Of a stretch of 64,000 bases of DNA, positions 30,696 through 42,694 are shown one piece after another. The position numbers were made by a program, and so were the translations under genes. The stretch comes from Shewanella decolorationis S12 (lineage in GTDB: Bacteria; Pseudomonadota; Gammaproteobacteria; Enterobacterales; Shewanellaceae), in NCBI RefSeq assembly GCF_000485795.1, contig NZ_AXZL01000050.1, positions 1-64,000 of the forward strand, written 5' to 3'. Under the pieces are notes generated by a model. That model was not told where the DNA came from. It did no database searches and saw nothing but the letters and a program-made list of their open reading frames with translations. Each line of letters begins with the position of its first letter. Position 1 is the first letter of the stretch.

Positions 30696-31739
30696 TTAAA
30701 ACTGCTGAAGTTTCTCGTGCAACACTTCGAATTGAGCGGGCTCGAGTCCAACCAAGGCTAACAAGTTGCTCAGCATCTCAGCAGGCAATTTACCCGCTTG
30801 CTGCAACATCGAAATCTCACTGATGATATTGGCGCGCCAAACCACAGCGGCAATTCCCTCATTCGGCCGAGTATGGACATGGGCTAATTTATCCAGCTCG
30901 GTTTCAAAGGTACTTGGCAATTGCCAATGCTTTGCCAACAAAGCACTTAAGGTGAGTGATTTTGCCGTCATCACTTGTCGGAATAACCAAGAGTTTGGCT
31001 GCTCCCCAGGCTCTGCTTGCACAAAGGCATCGAGCAACATTTTAAAGATGGCGAGCTTACCCACATCATGCAGTAATCCTAATAGGAATGCCGTGTCTCT
31101 ATCTTCTTCACTCAGTTCGCTGGTTAAAAAGGCCACCTGCATTGAATGACGCCAAATTTCGGCACCAAAGCGACGAAAATAAATGGGTTTAATATCGAGC
31201 ATTTCACGCACTAGGCAGCTAGTAACAAAGCGGCGTAACTGCTCACGGCCGAGCTGCACTAAAGCCTGCTGCAGGCTGGTGACCTCTCTATCGCCACGCT
31301 TAAAGGCTGGTGAATTACACAGCTTAAGCACTTCGACGCTCAGTAAAGGATCTTTCTCGATTAACGCCAACAAGTCCTTAGTATCAAACTGTGGCTCAGC
31401 TAATTTACGGTCTAATTCCAAAACCTTAGAGGGAAGCTTAAGCACCTTTTCTGCTATCACTTGTGGCGATGCTAAGGCCAGCTCTATTTCAGCCATAACA
31501 CGCCGTTCAAGGTTATTGGCAACGCCACCAGCATCTTTGGTTCTGGCGGGAAACAACAGGCTGTAAAACAGCGCCGCAAGGTCGATACTCACCACGGTAT
31601 CAACGGGTTCTTCTTGGCGTTTAGGGGCTGAAACTTTGTCCAACGATTTACTGAGATCGGTTTGACTAAAGCTTTTAGGCCGCTCCAGTGTTGTCTCTTC
31701 GCGGATATTAAAAATTTTATTAAATATGGACTTAATCAA
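30696..31739 (-). CDS. HDOD-domain signalling protein
   Basis: This 347-residue protein has an HDOD domain at about residues 100-300 (LALIEKDPLLSVEVLKLCNSP, FLLGLLHDVGKLAIFKMLLD). HDOD proteins lack full phosphodiesterase catalytic sets and act as scaffolds in signalling. The N-terminal 90 residues have no recognised domain. The start is TTG at 31739. The function is not known, and neighbours give no clear clue. Confidence 0.85.
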   Translation of the reverse strand: MIKSIFNKIFNIREETTLERPKSFSQTDLSKSLDKVSAPKRQEEPVDTVVSIDLAALFYSLLFPARTKDAGGVANNLERRVMAEIELALASPQVIAEKVLKLPSKVLELDRKLAEPQFDTKDLLALIEKDPLLSVEVLKLCNSPAFKRGDREVTSLQQALVQLGREQLRRFVTSCLVREMLDIKPIYFRRFGAEIWRHSMQVAFLTSELSEEDRDTAFLLGLLHDVGKLAIFKMLLDAFVQAEPGEQPNSWLFRQVMTAKSLTLSALLAKHWQLPSTFETELDKLAHVHTRPNEGIAAVVWRANIISEISMLQQAGKLPAEMLSNLLALVGLEPAQFEVLHEKLQQF

Positions 31740-31881
31740 GACGTTCCAACCTATAAGAGCTGAGTTAACTGACCCTGCATAATTATCAGTCCATTGTAGT
31801 TCATATACTAGTGGTCACATCATGTATTACGCGCAGCTTTACTATATGTCCCTAGACTTAAGGCTGCATTATCAAATCGAA

Positions 31882-31897
31882 TGTTTCACGTGAAACC
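31882..31897. other. parS-like site 4 (intergenic)
   Basis: TGTTTCACGTGAAACC has one deviation from the perfect TGTTTCACGTGAAACA. It lies immediately after the LysR gene stop codon (31898), between two minus-strand genes. Confidence 0.85.
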
Positions 31898-32746
31898 TTA
31901 TTCCAAGTAGCCTTGATAGGCCCGCGCAATTTGCTTGGCCAATTCCGCATTGATTGGTGAATAAGCTTTAGCGGAAATCACCAGTGCGACGGCGACCACA
32001 GGCAAAGGTGGAAGAGTTTCAGAATCAACAATATTCAGTGGTGCCGATACACTGCATTCGGCCATGGCACTAATAGCCAAATCCTTAGCCACTATAGCTT
32101 TAAGAGCCGCAGCACTGCTGCTACAGGCTAACAACTGATAATGTCTATCTTGTTTCATTAATCCATCTAACGCCGCGATATGGAATTTACAATCCTTTTG
32201 GAAAAGCGCTATGGGTAAGGGATCGGCATCACTCAAGTTCGAACCACTCGCGCTCACCCAAACGCCTTTTGAGGTTTGTAATAAGTAGCCTTCATCGGAC
32301 TCAGGCAAACGAGTCACTATCGCTGCATCGAGCTGCCCAGAATCCAGCATGATCCGCAGCTTTTGGCTCGAGGCGCAGGTAATTTGAAGATCGAGTTGCT
32401 TAATTTGACCATGTAACAACGCCACTATCCGCGGCAACACGGATTCGGCATAGTCATCGGGACAGCCCAAATGCAATTGTGTGCCGACTTGGGTCTGCTT
32501 AATGGTAGTGACAGTCTCATCGTGCAATTGCAGTAATTGCTTAGCGTACAAACCAAAACGTTGGCCTTCGGTAGATAGAACTAAGTTTCGCCCCTCTTTT
32601 ACAAAGAGCGTTTTTCCCAACTCTTGCTCTAAGCGCTTCATTTGCATACTGACGGCAGATTGAGTCTTATAGGTTTGCATTGCCGCACGGGTAAAACTCC
32701 CGGTATCGACAAATGCCACAAAGCTGCGCAGCGCTTCTATTTCCAT
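31898..32746 (-). CDS. LysR-type transcriptional regulator
   Basis: This 282-residue LysR protein has the N-terminal winged helix-turn-helix (residues 1-60, FVDTGSFTRAAMQTYKTQSAVSMQMKRLE) and an effector-binding domain from about residue 88. It is divergent from the GST gene, the usual LysR arrangement with its target, and an imperfect dyad lies in the shared control region. The effector is unknown. Confidence 0.92.
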   Translation of the reverse strand: MEIEALRSFVAFVDTGSFTRAAMQTYKTQSAVSMQMKRLEQELGKTLFVKEGRNLVLSTEGQRFGLYAKQLLQLHDETVTTIKQTQVGTQLHLGCPDDYAESVLPRIVALLHGQIKQLDLQITCASSQKLRIMLDSGQLDAAIVTRLPESDEGYLLQTSKGVWVSASGSNLSDADPLPIALFQKDCKFHIAALDGLMKQDRHYQLLACSSSAAALKAIVAKDLAISAMAECSVSAPLNIVDSETLPPLPVVAVALVISAKAYSPINAELAKQIARAYQGYLE

Positions 32747-32770
32747 AATATTTCCTATCTGAGGTCAGTC

Positions 32771-32795
32771 TATCTATTCATTTTGCTGATAGATA
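32771..32795. promoter_or_regulatory. Candidate LysR operator
   Basis: TATCTAT and ATAGATA are exact inverted repeats separated by 11 bp, in the 125-bp gap between divergent lysR and GST genes. LysR boxes are typically T-N11-A with dyad symmetry. Confidence 0.5.
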
Positions 32796-32871
32796 ACATC
32801 AAATCTATTCGTTAGTCATGCAAAGTACAAGCGCCTATATTGATAAGCACAACCCCAACAGGAAGGTGAAA

Positions 32872-33528
32872 ATGGAACTCTACATTGGCAATAAAAACTA
32901 CTCTAGTTGGTCGCTCCGCGCTTGGTTAATGGCTGCAAAATCAGGTGTTCAGTTCGATGAAGTGCTATTGCAACTCGATACCGAGAGCTTTTATCAGCGG
33001 CTAAAATCTATTTCGCCTACCCTAAAAGTTCCAACACTCATCGATGGAAATATCACGGTTTGGGATTCGTTGTCGATTTGCGAATATATCAACGATACTT
33101 ATCTTTCAGGCTCTGCCTTGCCGCAAGACCCGAAACAAAAAGCTAAGGCTCGTTCCTACGCCTGTGAAATGCATTCAGGCTTTCATGCCCTGCGAAATGC
33201 CCTGCCGATGAATATCCGTGCCCATCGTTATGTCGAATTAAGCCCAGCCGTGTTGCAGGATATTGCCCGCATCGACAGTATCTGGTCACAGCAAATGGCA
33301 GAGTTTGCCAGCGCCCAAGGCACTTGGTTATTTGGCAAGTGGTCGATAGCCGATATGATGTTTGCGCCGGTTGTGATGCGCTTCTTCACCTATGAGATTG
33401 AAGTCTCCCAAGCGAGTCGAGCCTATATGGAATTTATCGTCAGCCAGCCAGAAATGCAGGCCTGGATACAAGCCGCCAAAGCCGAGACTGAAATAGTGGA
33501 CGCCGACGAGGCTGGTGTTGATAGATAA
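32872..33528 (+). CDS. Glutathione S-transferase family protein
   Basis: This 218-residue protein has an N-terminal thioredoxin fold (MELYIGNKNYSSWSLRAWL, PTLKVPTLIDG with the cis-proline, WDSLSICEYIND) and a C-terminal helical domain (GKWSIADMMFAPVV). The frame opens earlier, at 32818, but the ATG at 32872 has GGAAGG upstream and fits the family. The substrate is unknown. Divergence from lysR suggests it is the regulated target. Confidence 0.9.
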   Translation: MELYIGNKNYSSWSLRAWLMAAKSGVQFDEVLLQLDTESFYQRLKSISPTLKVPTLIDGNITVWDSLSICEYINDTYLSGSALPQDPKQKAKARSYACEMHSGFHALRNALPMNIRAHRYVELSPAVLQDIARIDSIWSQQMAEFASAQGTWLFGKWSIADMMFAPVVMRFFTYEIEVSQASRAYMEFIVSQPEMQAWIQAAKAETEIVDADEAGVDR

Positions 33529-33541
33529 TTTTCTACCAAAC

Positions 33542-33571
33542 AAAAAGGGAAAGCTAAGCTTTCCCTTTTTT
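33542..33571. terminator. Bidirectional terminator GST / gyrB
   Basis: A 12-bp or longer stem (AAAAAGGGAAAG with CTTTCCCTTTTT) with a short loop lies between convergent GST and gyrB genes. Confidence 0.9.
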
Positions 33572-33598
33572 ATCCATCGCTAACGATACATCTAGATG

Positions 33599-36025
<2,427 letters not shown>

Positions 36026-36032
36026 TCAATGG

Positions 36033-37115
36033 TTATTCAATTACCGTTACACGTCCCTGTTCCACATGGAACATCCTACTGGGAGGCGTGTGTAACGAAT
36101 CGACTATTGCTGCAGGTTCAATGGCAGTGACAAACACTTGTGCACCAGTGTCCACTAGCTGCTTAAGCAATAGCTGCCTATGCTGTGCATCCAACTCGGA
36201 TGGAAGATCATCCACAAGATAAATACTGTGTTTATCTATTTGTTGTTTGAGCAACTTTCCCTGTGCAATACGCAGTGCACAGACTAATAATTTCAATTGA
36301 CCACGGGACAGGGCATCCTGCGCCGGTAAACTACCTACACGAAGTCTGAGGTCAGCTTTATGGGGACCGCTGACGGTATGACCCGTAGCCAAATCTCTGG
36401 GATATTGGGATTCGAGAAGTTGTGCAAAATCCGTTTTGCTATCCCAGCCGCGAGTAAATGAAACCTTAACATCTACCTGCGGTAAAAACTCCCCGATTAT
36501 ACCCTTAAGTAGCTCATTTAACGAGTCTACATAACGGTTTCGTATTTCTGTGACCTGCTCGGTATAACGGACAAACTCCCTATCCCAATATTGGATTTGA
36601 TCATAGGGAGAATTATTTCTAAGCAGTTGATTACGTTGCTTAAGAACCCGTCTTACGTTCACCCATGCCGCATAAAACTGCGGGTCAGAATGAAAGGCGC
36701 CCCAATCGATAAACTGCCGACGGGATTTAGGACCTTCAAATAGGAGCGAAAAGCTTTCTGGCGTGATCACTTGGATGGGTAGGGTTTCGGCTAAGGTCGA
36801 TAGCCGTTTCACCTTTTCCCCGTCGATTTTGACTTCAGTTTCGCCACTACGGAAACGTCGCAAGCCGATTTTACTGTCGCCACGGGGCAAATTTAAGGTC
36901 GCAAACAGGGTTAACTTATCCTGTTCGTTATTGATCACTCGTTGAGATAAATGACTGCGAAACGAACGCCCCATACCGAGAAAGTAAATAGCCTCAAGTA
37001 TGCTGGTTTTGCCACTGCCATTTTGACCGTAAATCAGATTGATCCCTTCAGTTGGGCTCAGCTGCGCCAATTGAATATTGCGAAAAGAATCAATATTAAG
37101 ACGGATAAGACTCAT
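36033..37115 (-). CDS. recF: DNA replication and repair protein RecF
   Basis: RecF is an SMC-like ATPase that, with RecO and RecR, loads RecA at gaps. The 360 residues carry Walker A ([15 protein letters not shown]), the ABC signature region ([15 protein letters not shown]) and Walker B ([12 protein letters not shown]). It is 16 bp upstream of gyrB. Near the C-terminus the codons for MFHVEQ form a parS-like 16-mer with one central mismatch. Confidence 0.98.
   Translation of the reverse strand: MSLIRLNIDSFRNIQLAQLSPTEGINLIYGQNGSGKTSILEAIYFLGMGRSFRSHLSQRVINNEQDKLTLFATLNLPRGDSKIGLRRFRSGETEVKIDGEKVKRLSTLAETLPIQVITPESFSLLFEGPKSRRQFIDWGAFHSDPQFYAAWVNVRRVLKQRNQLLRNNSPYDQIQYWDREFVRYTEQVTEIRNRYVDSLNELLKGIIGEFLPQVDVKVSFTRGWDSKTDFAQLLESQYPRDLATGHTVSGPHKADLRLRVGSLPAQDALSRGQLKLLVCALRIAQGKLLKQQIDKHSIYLVDDLPSELDAQHRQLLLKQLVDTGAQVFVTAIEPAAIVDSLHTPPSRMFHVEQGRVTVIE
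36058..36073. other. parS-like site 5 (degenerate, inside recF)
   Basis: TGTTCCACATGGAACA differs from a perfect parS only at the central CG step (CACATG, not CACGTG). It encodes MFHVEQ near the RecF C-terminus. The central change may lower ParB affinity. Confidence 0.55.
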
Positions 37116-37229
37116 GCGTTACTCATCAAACCGCATCGACGGCTTAGGCCAAGACTCAGAACAGTCATCATACCGCAATTCACATCCATTCGAGTAAATA
37201 AGGCAACAAGGGATAAGGCTTGAAGACAT

Positions 37230-37253
37230 ATACGCCGCTAAAAAGCGGCGTAT
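37230..37253. terminator. Hairpin between dnaN and recF
   Basis: A 10-bp perfect stem (ATACGCCGCT with AGCGGCGTAT) with a 4-nt A loop lies 24 bp after the dnaN stop. There is no T-run on the minus strand, so it may be an attenuator or mRNA-stabilising element within the operon. Confidence 0.5.
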
Positions 37254-37276
37254 GGCACAAAGTAGGCAATGGAATA

Positions 37277-38377
37277 CTATAAGCGCATCGGCATAACCAC
37301 ATACATGGAATCTTCTTCCAAGTGGTTTTCCAATAAAGCACTCGAGTTACCATCAATTAGGGTGATACGCACATCATCGGACTTAAGGTTGTTTAGCACA
37401 TCCAGTAAGTAACTGACGTTGAAACCAATTTCGAGTGGCTGATTGTTGTAATCCACATCGATGATTTCTTCCGCTTCTTCCTGCTCTGGGTTATTGGCGG
37501 TGATTTTCAGTAATCCCGCTTCTAACTGAATGCGTACACCGCGGAACTTCTCGTTCGATAGAATAGAAGCACGGTTTAAAGCTTGCTTGAAATGGTTACG
37601 GCTGGCGATAACGATTTTATCACCGCCTTTCGGTAACACACGGCGATAATCAGGGAAACGACCATCGACTAATTTACTGGTAAAAACTGTGGTGCTGGTG
37701 GTCGCACGAATCGCATTATCGCCAATGGCAATCGCGATATCTAAATCATCAGCTTCCAATAAACGCGCCATTTCCATCACGCCTTTGCGGGGCACGATCA
37801 CTTGTTTTTCAGGCAATTGCGCATCTATGGTTCTGTGGCTTAAGGCTAAGCGGTGACCGTCGGTGGCAATGGCACGCAGCACATTACCTTCAGTCTCGAG
37901 CAATAAACCATTCAGATAGTAACGAACGTCTTGGTTCGCCATCGAAAACTGAGTAGCATCAATCAGTGACTTCAGCACGCCCTGCTTAAGAGAGAACTCG
38001 ATTTCCGCCTGAAAGGCTTCCACATTGGGGTATTCTTCTGCGGGCAGGGTTGCCAGCGAGAAACGGCTACGGCCTGAGCGCAATAACCATTTGTTATCTT
38101 GCTGCTCGACCTTAAGCTCGCTTTGCTCGGGTAAGGATTTAACTATATCTAACAGCTTCTTAGCAGGAACTGTAGTACGACCTTCTTCGATATCACCATG
38201 AACGACCGCCTGGCCTACTAACTCAACTTCGAGGTCGGTACCTGTCATTTTGAGTGAGTGCCCACTAACTTCTACAAGGAGATTTGCCAAAATAGGCAAG
38301 TTATGGCGTCTTTCTACCGCACCACAAACCAATTGAAGCGGCTTTAATAGGGCGTCCCTATCAATTGAAAATTTCAT
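37277..38377 (-). CDS. dnaN: DNA polymerase III beta subunit (sliding clamp)
   Basis: DnaN is the ring-shaped processivity clamp, a head-to-tail dimer of three-domain subunits. The 366-residue protein begins MKFSIDRDALLKPL and ends with the conserved SMYVVMPMRL. The frame opens at 38386, but the ATG at 38377 is the family start. It is 20 bp downstream of the dnaA stop, in the same operon. Confidence 0.99.
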   Translation of the reverse strand: MKFSIDRDALLKPLQLVCGAVERRHNLPILANLLVEVSGHSLKMTGTDLEVELVGQAVVHGDIEEGRTTVPAKKLLDIVKSLPEQSELKVEQQDNKWLLRSGRSRFSLATLPAEEYPNVEAFQAEIEFSLKQGVLKSLIDATQFSMANQDVRYYLNGLLLETEGNVLRAIATDGHRLALSHRTIDAQLPEKQVIVPRKGVMEMARLLEADDLDIAIAIGDNAIRATTSTTVFTSKLVDGRFPDYRRVLPKGGDKIVIASRNHFKQALNRASILSNEKFRGVRIQLEAGLLKITANNPEQEEAEEIIDVDYNNQPLEIGFNVSYLLDVLNNLKSDDVRITLIDGNSSALLENHLEEDSMYVVMPMRL

Positions 38378-38397
38378 AGTGTCCAAATTCCTTGATT

Positions 38398-39780
38398 TTA
38401 AGAAGATAAGGTTCTAATCAAGTTAGCATAATCTTCTTTAATGTCGTGACTCTCTTCCCGTAGCTGAGCAATCTTACGACAGGCATGTAACACTGTGGTG
38501 TGATCTCGACCACCAAAGGCATCACCAATTTCCGGCAAGCTCTGGTTAGTTAATTCTTTGGATAACGCCATGGCCACTTGTCTTGGGCGCGCAACACTGC
38601 GCGAACGACGTTTAGACAACATATCAGCCATCTTGATTTTGTAGTATTCAGCTACGGTTTTCTGAATGTTGTCTATAGTGACTAATTTTTCCTGCAGTGC
38701 CAAGAGGTCACGCAGGGCTTCACGCACAAAATCAATCGTAATTGGACGGCCAGTAAAGTTAGCGTTGGCGATAACGCGGTTTAACGCCCCTTCTAACTCG
38801 CGAACGTTCGAACGTAAGCGCTTAGCAATAAAGAAGGCAACTTCGTCGGGAAGATTAATGCCGCTCTCCTGAGCTTTACGCATCAAAATCGCCACACGGG
38901 TTTCAAGCTCTGGCGGTTCAATCGCAACCGTTAAGCCCCAACCAAAGCGAGATTTTAATCTGTCCTCGACCCCGTCGATCTCTTTTGGATAACGATCCGA
39001 TGTCAGGATGATCTGATGATTACCTTCAAGCAGCGCGTTAAAGGTATGGAAAAATTCTTCCTGGGATCGGTCTTTATTGGCGAAGAATTGAATGTCGTCG
39101 ATAAACAGGGCATCGACACTACGGTAGTAACGTTTGAATTCTTCGATCGCATTGTTTTGCAGCGCTTTCACCATGTCTTGCACAAAACGCTCTGAGTGCA
39201 TGTACACGACTTTCGCATCGGGATTATTTTTGATGATGCCATTACCCACCGCATGTAATAAGTGGGTCTTACCTAAACCCGTACCACCATAAAGGAACAG
39301 CGGGTTATAGGCACCACCCGGATTTTCAGCAACCTGGAGTGCGGCCGCTTTACCGAGTTGGTTAGACTTACCCTCAACGAAGTTGTCGAATTGGTAAGTG
39401 GGATTGATATTGCTGCGATGATTAGCGTTAGCAACAGGCTCAGTGGTATTAAATGAAGTCCCTACCGAGGCTTTAGTTTGGGGATTGGGCACACGCACAG
39501 CCGCAACTGGGGCTGGCTCAGGCTTTTTCGCTGACGGACGGCTACCGATATCGAAACGTAACTTAGGTGCATCATTACCCATTTGCTCAGTAAAAAACTG
39601 ATTAATGATATTGATGTACTTATCCCTAACCCAATCGAGCACGAAGCGGTTAGGCGCATAAAGCACCAAAGTATCTCCATCCATTTCGGCTTGTAACGGT
39701 CTGATCCACATACTGAACTGCTGAGCAGAAAGCTCGTCTTGCAGTCTTCCGATACATTGTTGCCAAAGTGAAACCGCCAC
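38398..39780 (-). CDS. dnaA: Chromosomal replication initiator DnaA
   Basis: DnaA binds 9-mer boxes at oriC, opens the duplex and recruits DnaB. The 460 residues contain the N-terminal DnaB-interaction domain, the AAA+ domain (Walker [16 protein letters not shown], Walker [11 protein letters not shown]) and the C-terminal helix-turn-helix signature ([15 protein letters not shown]). The start is GTG, as in E. coli dnaA. The upstream region holds DnaA boxes and 12 GATC sites, consistent with autoregulation and SeqA control. Confidence 0.99.
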   Translation of the reverse strand: MAVSLWQQCIGRLQDELSAQQFSMWIRPLQAEMDGDTLVLYAPNRFVLDWVRDKYINIINQFFTEQMGNDAPKLRFDIGSRPSAKKPEPAPVAAVRVPNPQTKASVGTSFNTTEPVANANHRSNINPTYQFDNFVEGKSNQLGKAAALQVAENPGGAYNPLFLYGGTGLGKTHLLHAVGNGIIKNNPDAKVVYMHSERFVQDMVKALQNNAIEEFKRYYRSVDALFIDDIQFFANKDRSQEEFFHTFNALLEGNHQIILTSDRYPKEIDGVEDRLKSRFGWGLTVAIEPPELETRVAILMRKAQESGINLPDEVAFFIAKRLRSNVRELEGALNRVIANANFTGRPITIDFVREALRDLLALQEKLVTIDNIQKTVAEYYKIKMADMLSKRRSRSVARPRQVAMALSKELTNQSLPEIGDAFGGRDHTTVLHACRKIAQLREESHDIKEDYANLIRTLSS

Positions 39781-40225
39781 TAAGTTATCCCCAAAAGATC
39801 ATCAAAAAGAGGTGTATTCTATAGCGAGATCTCAATGATCGCTATCCTTAAAAAATAATTATCCCCAACAAGATCATTCTATGGAGATATCCCCGATCAT
39901 CAAAGATCAAATTCGATCCTTTTATTCAACAAATAGGGCAAATCCCGCTTTATTAAGCGATCCACATTGATCTATAATGGCGCCCCTTTGATCGCTTGAT
40001 AGATCCCCTTCACTACTACATGTAGTGCCAATACACAGAGTTATCCACATCTTCTGGTGTATGTGGGAAATTGATCAAAGGATACACGGGCAGAAATAAG
40101 CCACTTGCTGACTTTCGTTGTTGACGGGAACAGGTAAAGTGATTACAATTCGGCCTCTTTTTTACCCTTACCTCTGTCACCAGAGATAAGGATATGTTCA
40201 CTTATAACAAAGACGGATTGCCATC
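39781..40225. promoter_or_regulatory. dnaA-rpmH intergenic control region with DnaA boxes and GATC cluster
   Basis: This 445-bp gap separates divergent dnaA and rpmH. It has 12 GATC sites between 39797 and 40076, a perfect DnaA box TTATCCACA at 40041-40049, and two TTATCCCCA variants at 39785-39793 and 39859-39867. It is AT-rich. A 61-codon minus frame at 40016-40201 is probably spurious. The pattern resembles SeqA/DnaA-controlled dnaA promoters, but also the Pseudomonas origin position. Confidence 0.8.
40121..40149 (+). promoter_or_regulatory. Promoter of rpmH-rnpA
   Basis: TTGACG (40121-40126) and TACAAT (40144-40149) are spaced by 17 bp, 77 bp before the rpmH ATG. This is a strong sigma-70 candidate. 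Confidence 0.75.
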
Positions 40226-40363
40226 ATGAGTAAACGTACTTTTCAACCTAGCAACCTGAAGCGCAAGCGTTCTCACGGCTTCCGCGCTCGTATGGCTACT
40301 GCAGGCGGCCGTAAGGTGCTTGCACGTCGTCGTGCGAAAGGTCGCGCTCGTTTATCTGCTTAA
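40226..40363 (+). CDS. rpmH: 50S ribosomal protein L34
   Basis: This 45-residue basic protein begins [20 protein letters not shown] and ends ARLSA, the conserved L34 pattern of 44-46 residues. It binds 23S rRNA in the large subunit. It is first in the rpmH-rnpA-yidD-yidC operon and divergent from dnaA, as in most gammaproteobacteria. Confidence 0.99.
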   Translation: MSKRTFQPSNLKRKRSHGFRARMATAGGRKVLARRRAKGRARLSA

Positions 40364-40383
40364 TAAGTTAAGTAGGTAACTAG

Positions 40384-40740
40384 TTGACTAGCTATACCTT
40401 TACGCGGGAGTTACGCTTGCTAACTCCCGCGCAATTTAAATCTGTATTCTCCAATCCCATCAAAGCTTCTTCTGCTGAAATCACTCTGCTTGCCATTCCT
40501 AATTCGGAACAACATCCGCGTTTGGGTCTTACTGTAGCTAAACGCTATGTAAAACGCGCCAATCAGCGTAATCGCATTAAGCGAGTTATCAGAGATAGTT
40601 TTCGCCTCAATCAACACGACATCCCTCACCTTGATATTGTTGTGCTGGTCAGAAACGGGGTGATGGAAATGGAAAATGCAGAGATCAACAAGTTGATAGA
40701 AAAGCTATGGCGCAAACTCAGTCGCCGCTACAATGGCTAG
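40384..40740 (+). CDS. rnpA: Ribonuclease P protein component
   Basis: RnpA is the protein subunit of RNase P, which matures tRNA 5' ends. The 118-residue protein carries the RNR motif region [22 protein letters not shown]. The start is a TTG at 40384; the protein begins [17 protein letters not shown]. Its 3' end overlaps yidD by 34 bases in another frame. Confidence 0.97.
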
Positions 40741-40961
40741 CAACCACGTTCATTCGTGGCTATCAAATCTTCATCAGCCCCCTCTTAGGGCCTCGATGTC
40801 GTTTCAATCCCACATGCTCGCATTACGCCATTGAGGCAATAAAAGTGCACGGAACCGCGAAAGGTTGTTGGTTTGCATTGAAACGCATATTAAAATGTCA
40901 CCCTTTGCATCCCGGCGGTAGTGATCCCGTCCCCCCTAAAAATGACAGGTGTAATAAATAG
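40707..40961 (+). CDS. yidD: Membrane protein insertion efficiency factor YidD
   Basis: YidD is an 84-residue amphipathic protein associated with the inner membrane. It has the conserved core [27 protein letters not shown] with the paired cysteines and HPGGSDPVP. It overlaps the end of rnpA by 34 bases and lies 3 bp before yidC, so translation of all three is likely linked. Confidence 0.96.
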
Positions 40962-40964
40962 GCT

Positions 40965-42590
40965 ATGGAATCTCAACGCAATATATTGCTAATAGGACTA
41001 CTGTTTGTCAGCTTTTTGCTGTGGCAACAGTGGCAAGCAGACAAAGCTCCAAAACCCGTTGCAACCGAATCGTCTGTAGTGGCGAATGCAACCACAAATC
41101 ACAGTGCTGATGTTCCAGAAGCAGACACAGGTGTCCCAGCAGCCTTAACGGCAACGCAAAATCTGATCACCGTTAAAACCGATCAGCTCGATGTACAAAT
41201 CAACCCAGTGGGTGGTGACATCGTTTTTGCGGCTCTGGTTTCACACAAACTGGAACAGGGTAAAGACCAGCCATTTGTTTTGCTTGAGCAAACCAAAGAT
41301 TTCACCTATATCGCTCAGAGTGGCCTGATTGGCCGTGATGGTATCGATAGCAGTGCTAAAGGTCGCGCCGCATTTGCTGCCAGCAAAACTGAATTTACCT
41401 TAGCCGATGGCCAAGACACCTTAGAAGTACCACTGACCTATGTGGCTGATAACGGTGTGACTTACACCAAAGTGTTTGTCTTCCATCGTGGCAAGTTTAA
41501 CGTTGATATCGATTACAAAATCAACAACACCTCAGCTGCTCCATTACAAGTTCAGATGTACGGTCAGATTAAACAGACCATCAAGCCATCTGAAAGCAGC
41601 ATGATGATGCCAACTTACCGTGGCGCCGCGTTCTCGACTCAAGATGTACGTTACGAAAAGTACAAATTTGAAGATATGAGCAAGAGCAACCTCAATCAAC
41701 CGACTCTCGGTGGTTGGGCGGCGATGCTGCAACATTACTTCGTATCAGCTTGGATCCCACCAGCAACCGATAGCAACACCATTTTCTCGAGTGTCAGTGC
41801 TGGCGGTTTAGCTAACATTGGTTTCCGTGGCGCGGTATACGATATTGCTCCAGGTGCGACTCAAGAAATTAGCTCACAGTTTTATGTTGGTCCTAAGGAT
41901 CAAAAAGCGCTATCTGCGTTATCTGATACCTTAAACCTGGTTGTTGATTACGGTTTCCTTTGGTGGTTAGCCGTGCCAATCCACTGGTTATTGATGTTCT
42001 ATCAATCCTTTGTGGGTAACTGGGGTGTGGCAATTATCCTGATCACCTTAACCGTTCGTGGTTTACTGTTCCCGCTGACTAAAGCGCAGTACACCTCAAT
42101 GGCGAAGATGCGTAACCTACAGCCAAAACTGCAGGATCTAAAAGAACGCTTCGGCGATGACCGTCAAAAAATGGGTCAAGCCATGATGGAACTGTACAAG
42201 AAGGAAAAAGTGAACCCTATGGGTGGCTGTTTACCTATCTTGTTACAGATGCCAATCTTCATTGCCTTGTACTGGGTATTGTTAGAAAGCTTCGAGCTGC
42301 GTCACGCGCCATTTATGTTATGGATCCACGACTTATCTGTACAAGATCCATACTACATTCTGCCGTTGCTGATGGGTGCGTCTATGTTTGTGATGCAAAA
42401 AATGCAACCTATCGCACCGACCATGGACCCAATGCAAGTGAAGATGATGCAATGGATGCCAATGATCTTTACCGTATTCTTCCTGTGGTTCCCATCAGGT
42501 CTAGTACTGTACTGGTTAGTGGGTAACATTGTTGCCATCATCCAGCAGAAGATTATTTATGCAGGTCTAGAGAAAAAAGGCTTAAAATAA
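40965..42590 (+). CDS. yidC: Membrane protein insertase YidC
   Basis: YidC inserts and folds inner-membrane proteins, alone or with SecYEG. The 541-residue length matches the gammaproteobacterial form: an N-terminal membrane anchor ([16 protein letters not shown]), the large periplasmic P1 domain (about 60-340) and the insertase core with five more helices, including the cytosolic [14 protein letters not shown] segment. It ends at a strong hairpin. Confidence 0.99.
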   Translation: MESQRNILLIGLLFVSFLLWQQWQADKAPKPVATESSVVANATTNHSADVPEADTGVPAALTATQNLITVKTDQLDVQINPVGGDIVFAALVSHKLEQGKDQPFVLLEQTKDFTYIAQSGLIGRDGIDSSAKGRAAFAASKTEFTLADGQDTLEVPLTYVADNGVTYTKVFVFHRGKFNVDIDYKINNTSAAPLQVQMYGQIKQTIKPSESSMMMPTYRGAAFSTQDVRYEKYKFEDMSKSNLNQPTLGGWAAMLQHYFVSAWIPPATDSNTIFSSVSAGGLANIGFRGAVYDIAPGATQEISSQFYVGPKDQKALSALSDTLNLVVDYGFLWWLAVPIHWLLMFYQSFVGNWGVAIILITLTVRGLLFPLTKAQYTSMAKMRNLQPKLQDLKERFGDDRQKMGQAMMELYKKEKVNPMGGCLPILLQMPIFIALYWVLLESFELRHAPFMLWIHDLSVQDPYYILPLLMGASMFVMQKMQPIAPTMDPMQVKMMQWMPMIFTVFFLWFPSGLVLYWLVGNIVAIIQQKIIYAGLEKKGLK

Positions 42591-42630
42591 GCCCAAGCGC
42601 TAGATAAGAGCTAACGGCTCAGCATATGCA

Positions 42631-42657
42631 AAAAGGCGGCTTAATGAGCCGCCTTTT
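42631..42657 (+). terminator. Terminator after yidC
   Basis: An 11-bp stem (AAAAGGCGGCT with AGCCGCCTTTT) with a 5-nt loop and a T-run lies 40 bp after the yidC stop. Confidence 0.9.
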
Positions 42658-42694
42658 CCTTTAGATGATTTGATCGATATTAATGGGTATTTCC

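Noticed and set aside
40016..40201. 61-codon minus-strand frame upstream of dnaA
   Set aside because: It spans the rpmH promoter and a DnaA box and has no ribosome-binding site or homology I recognise.
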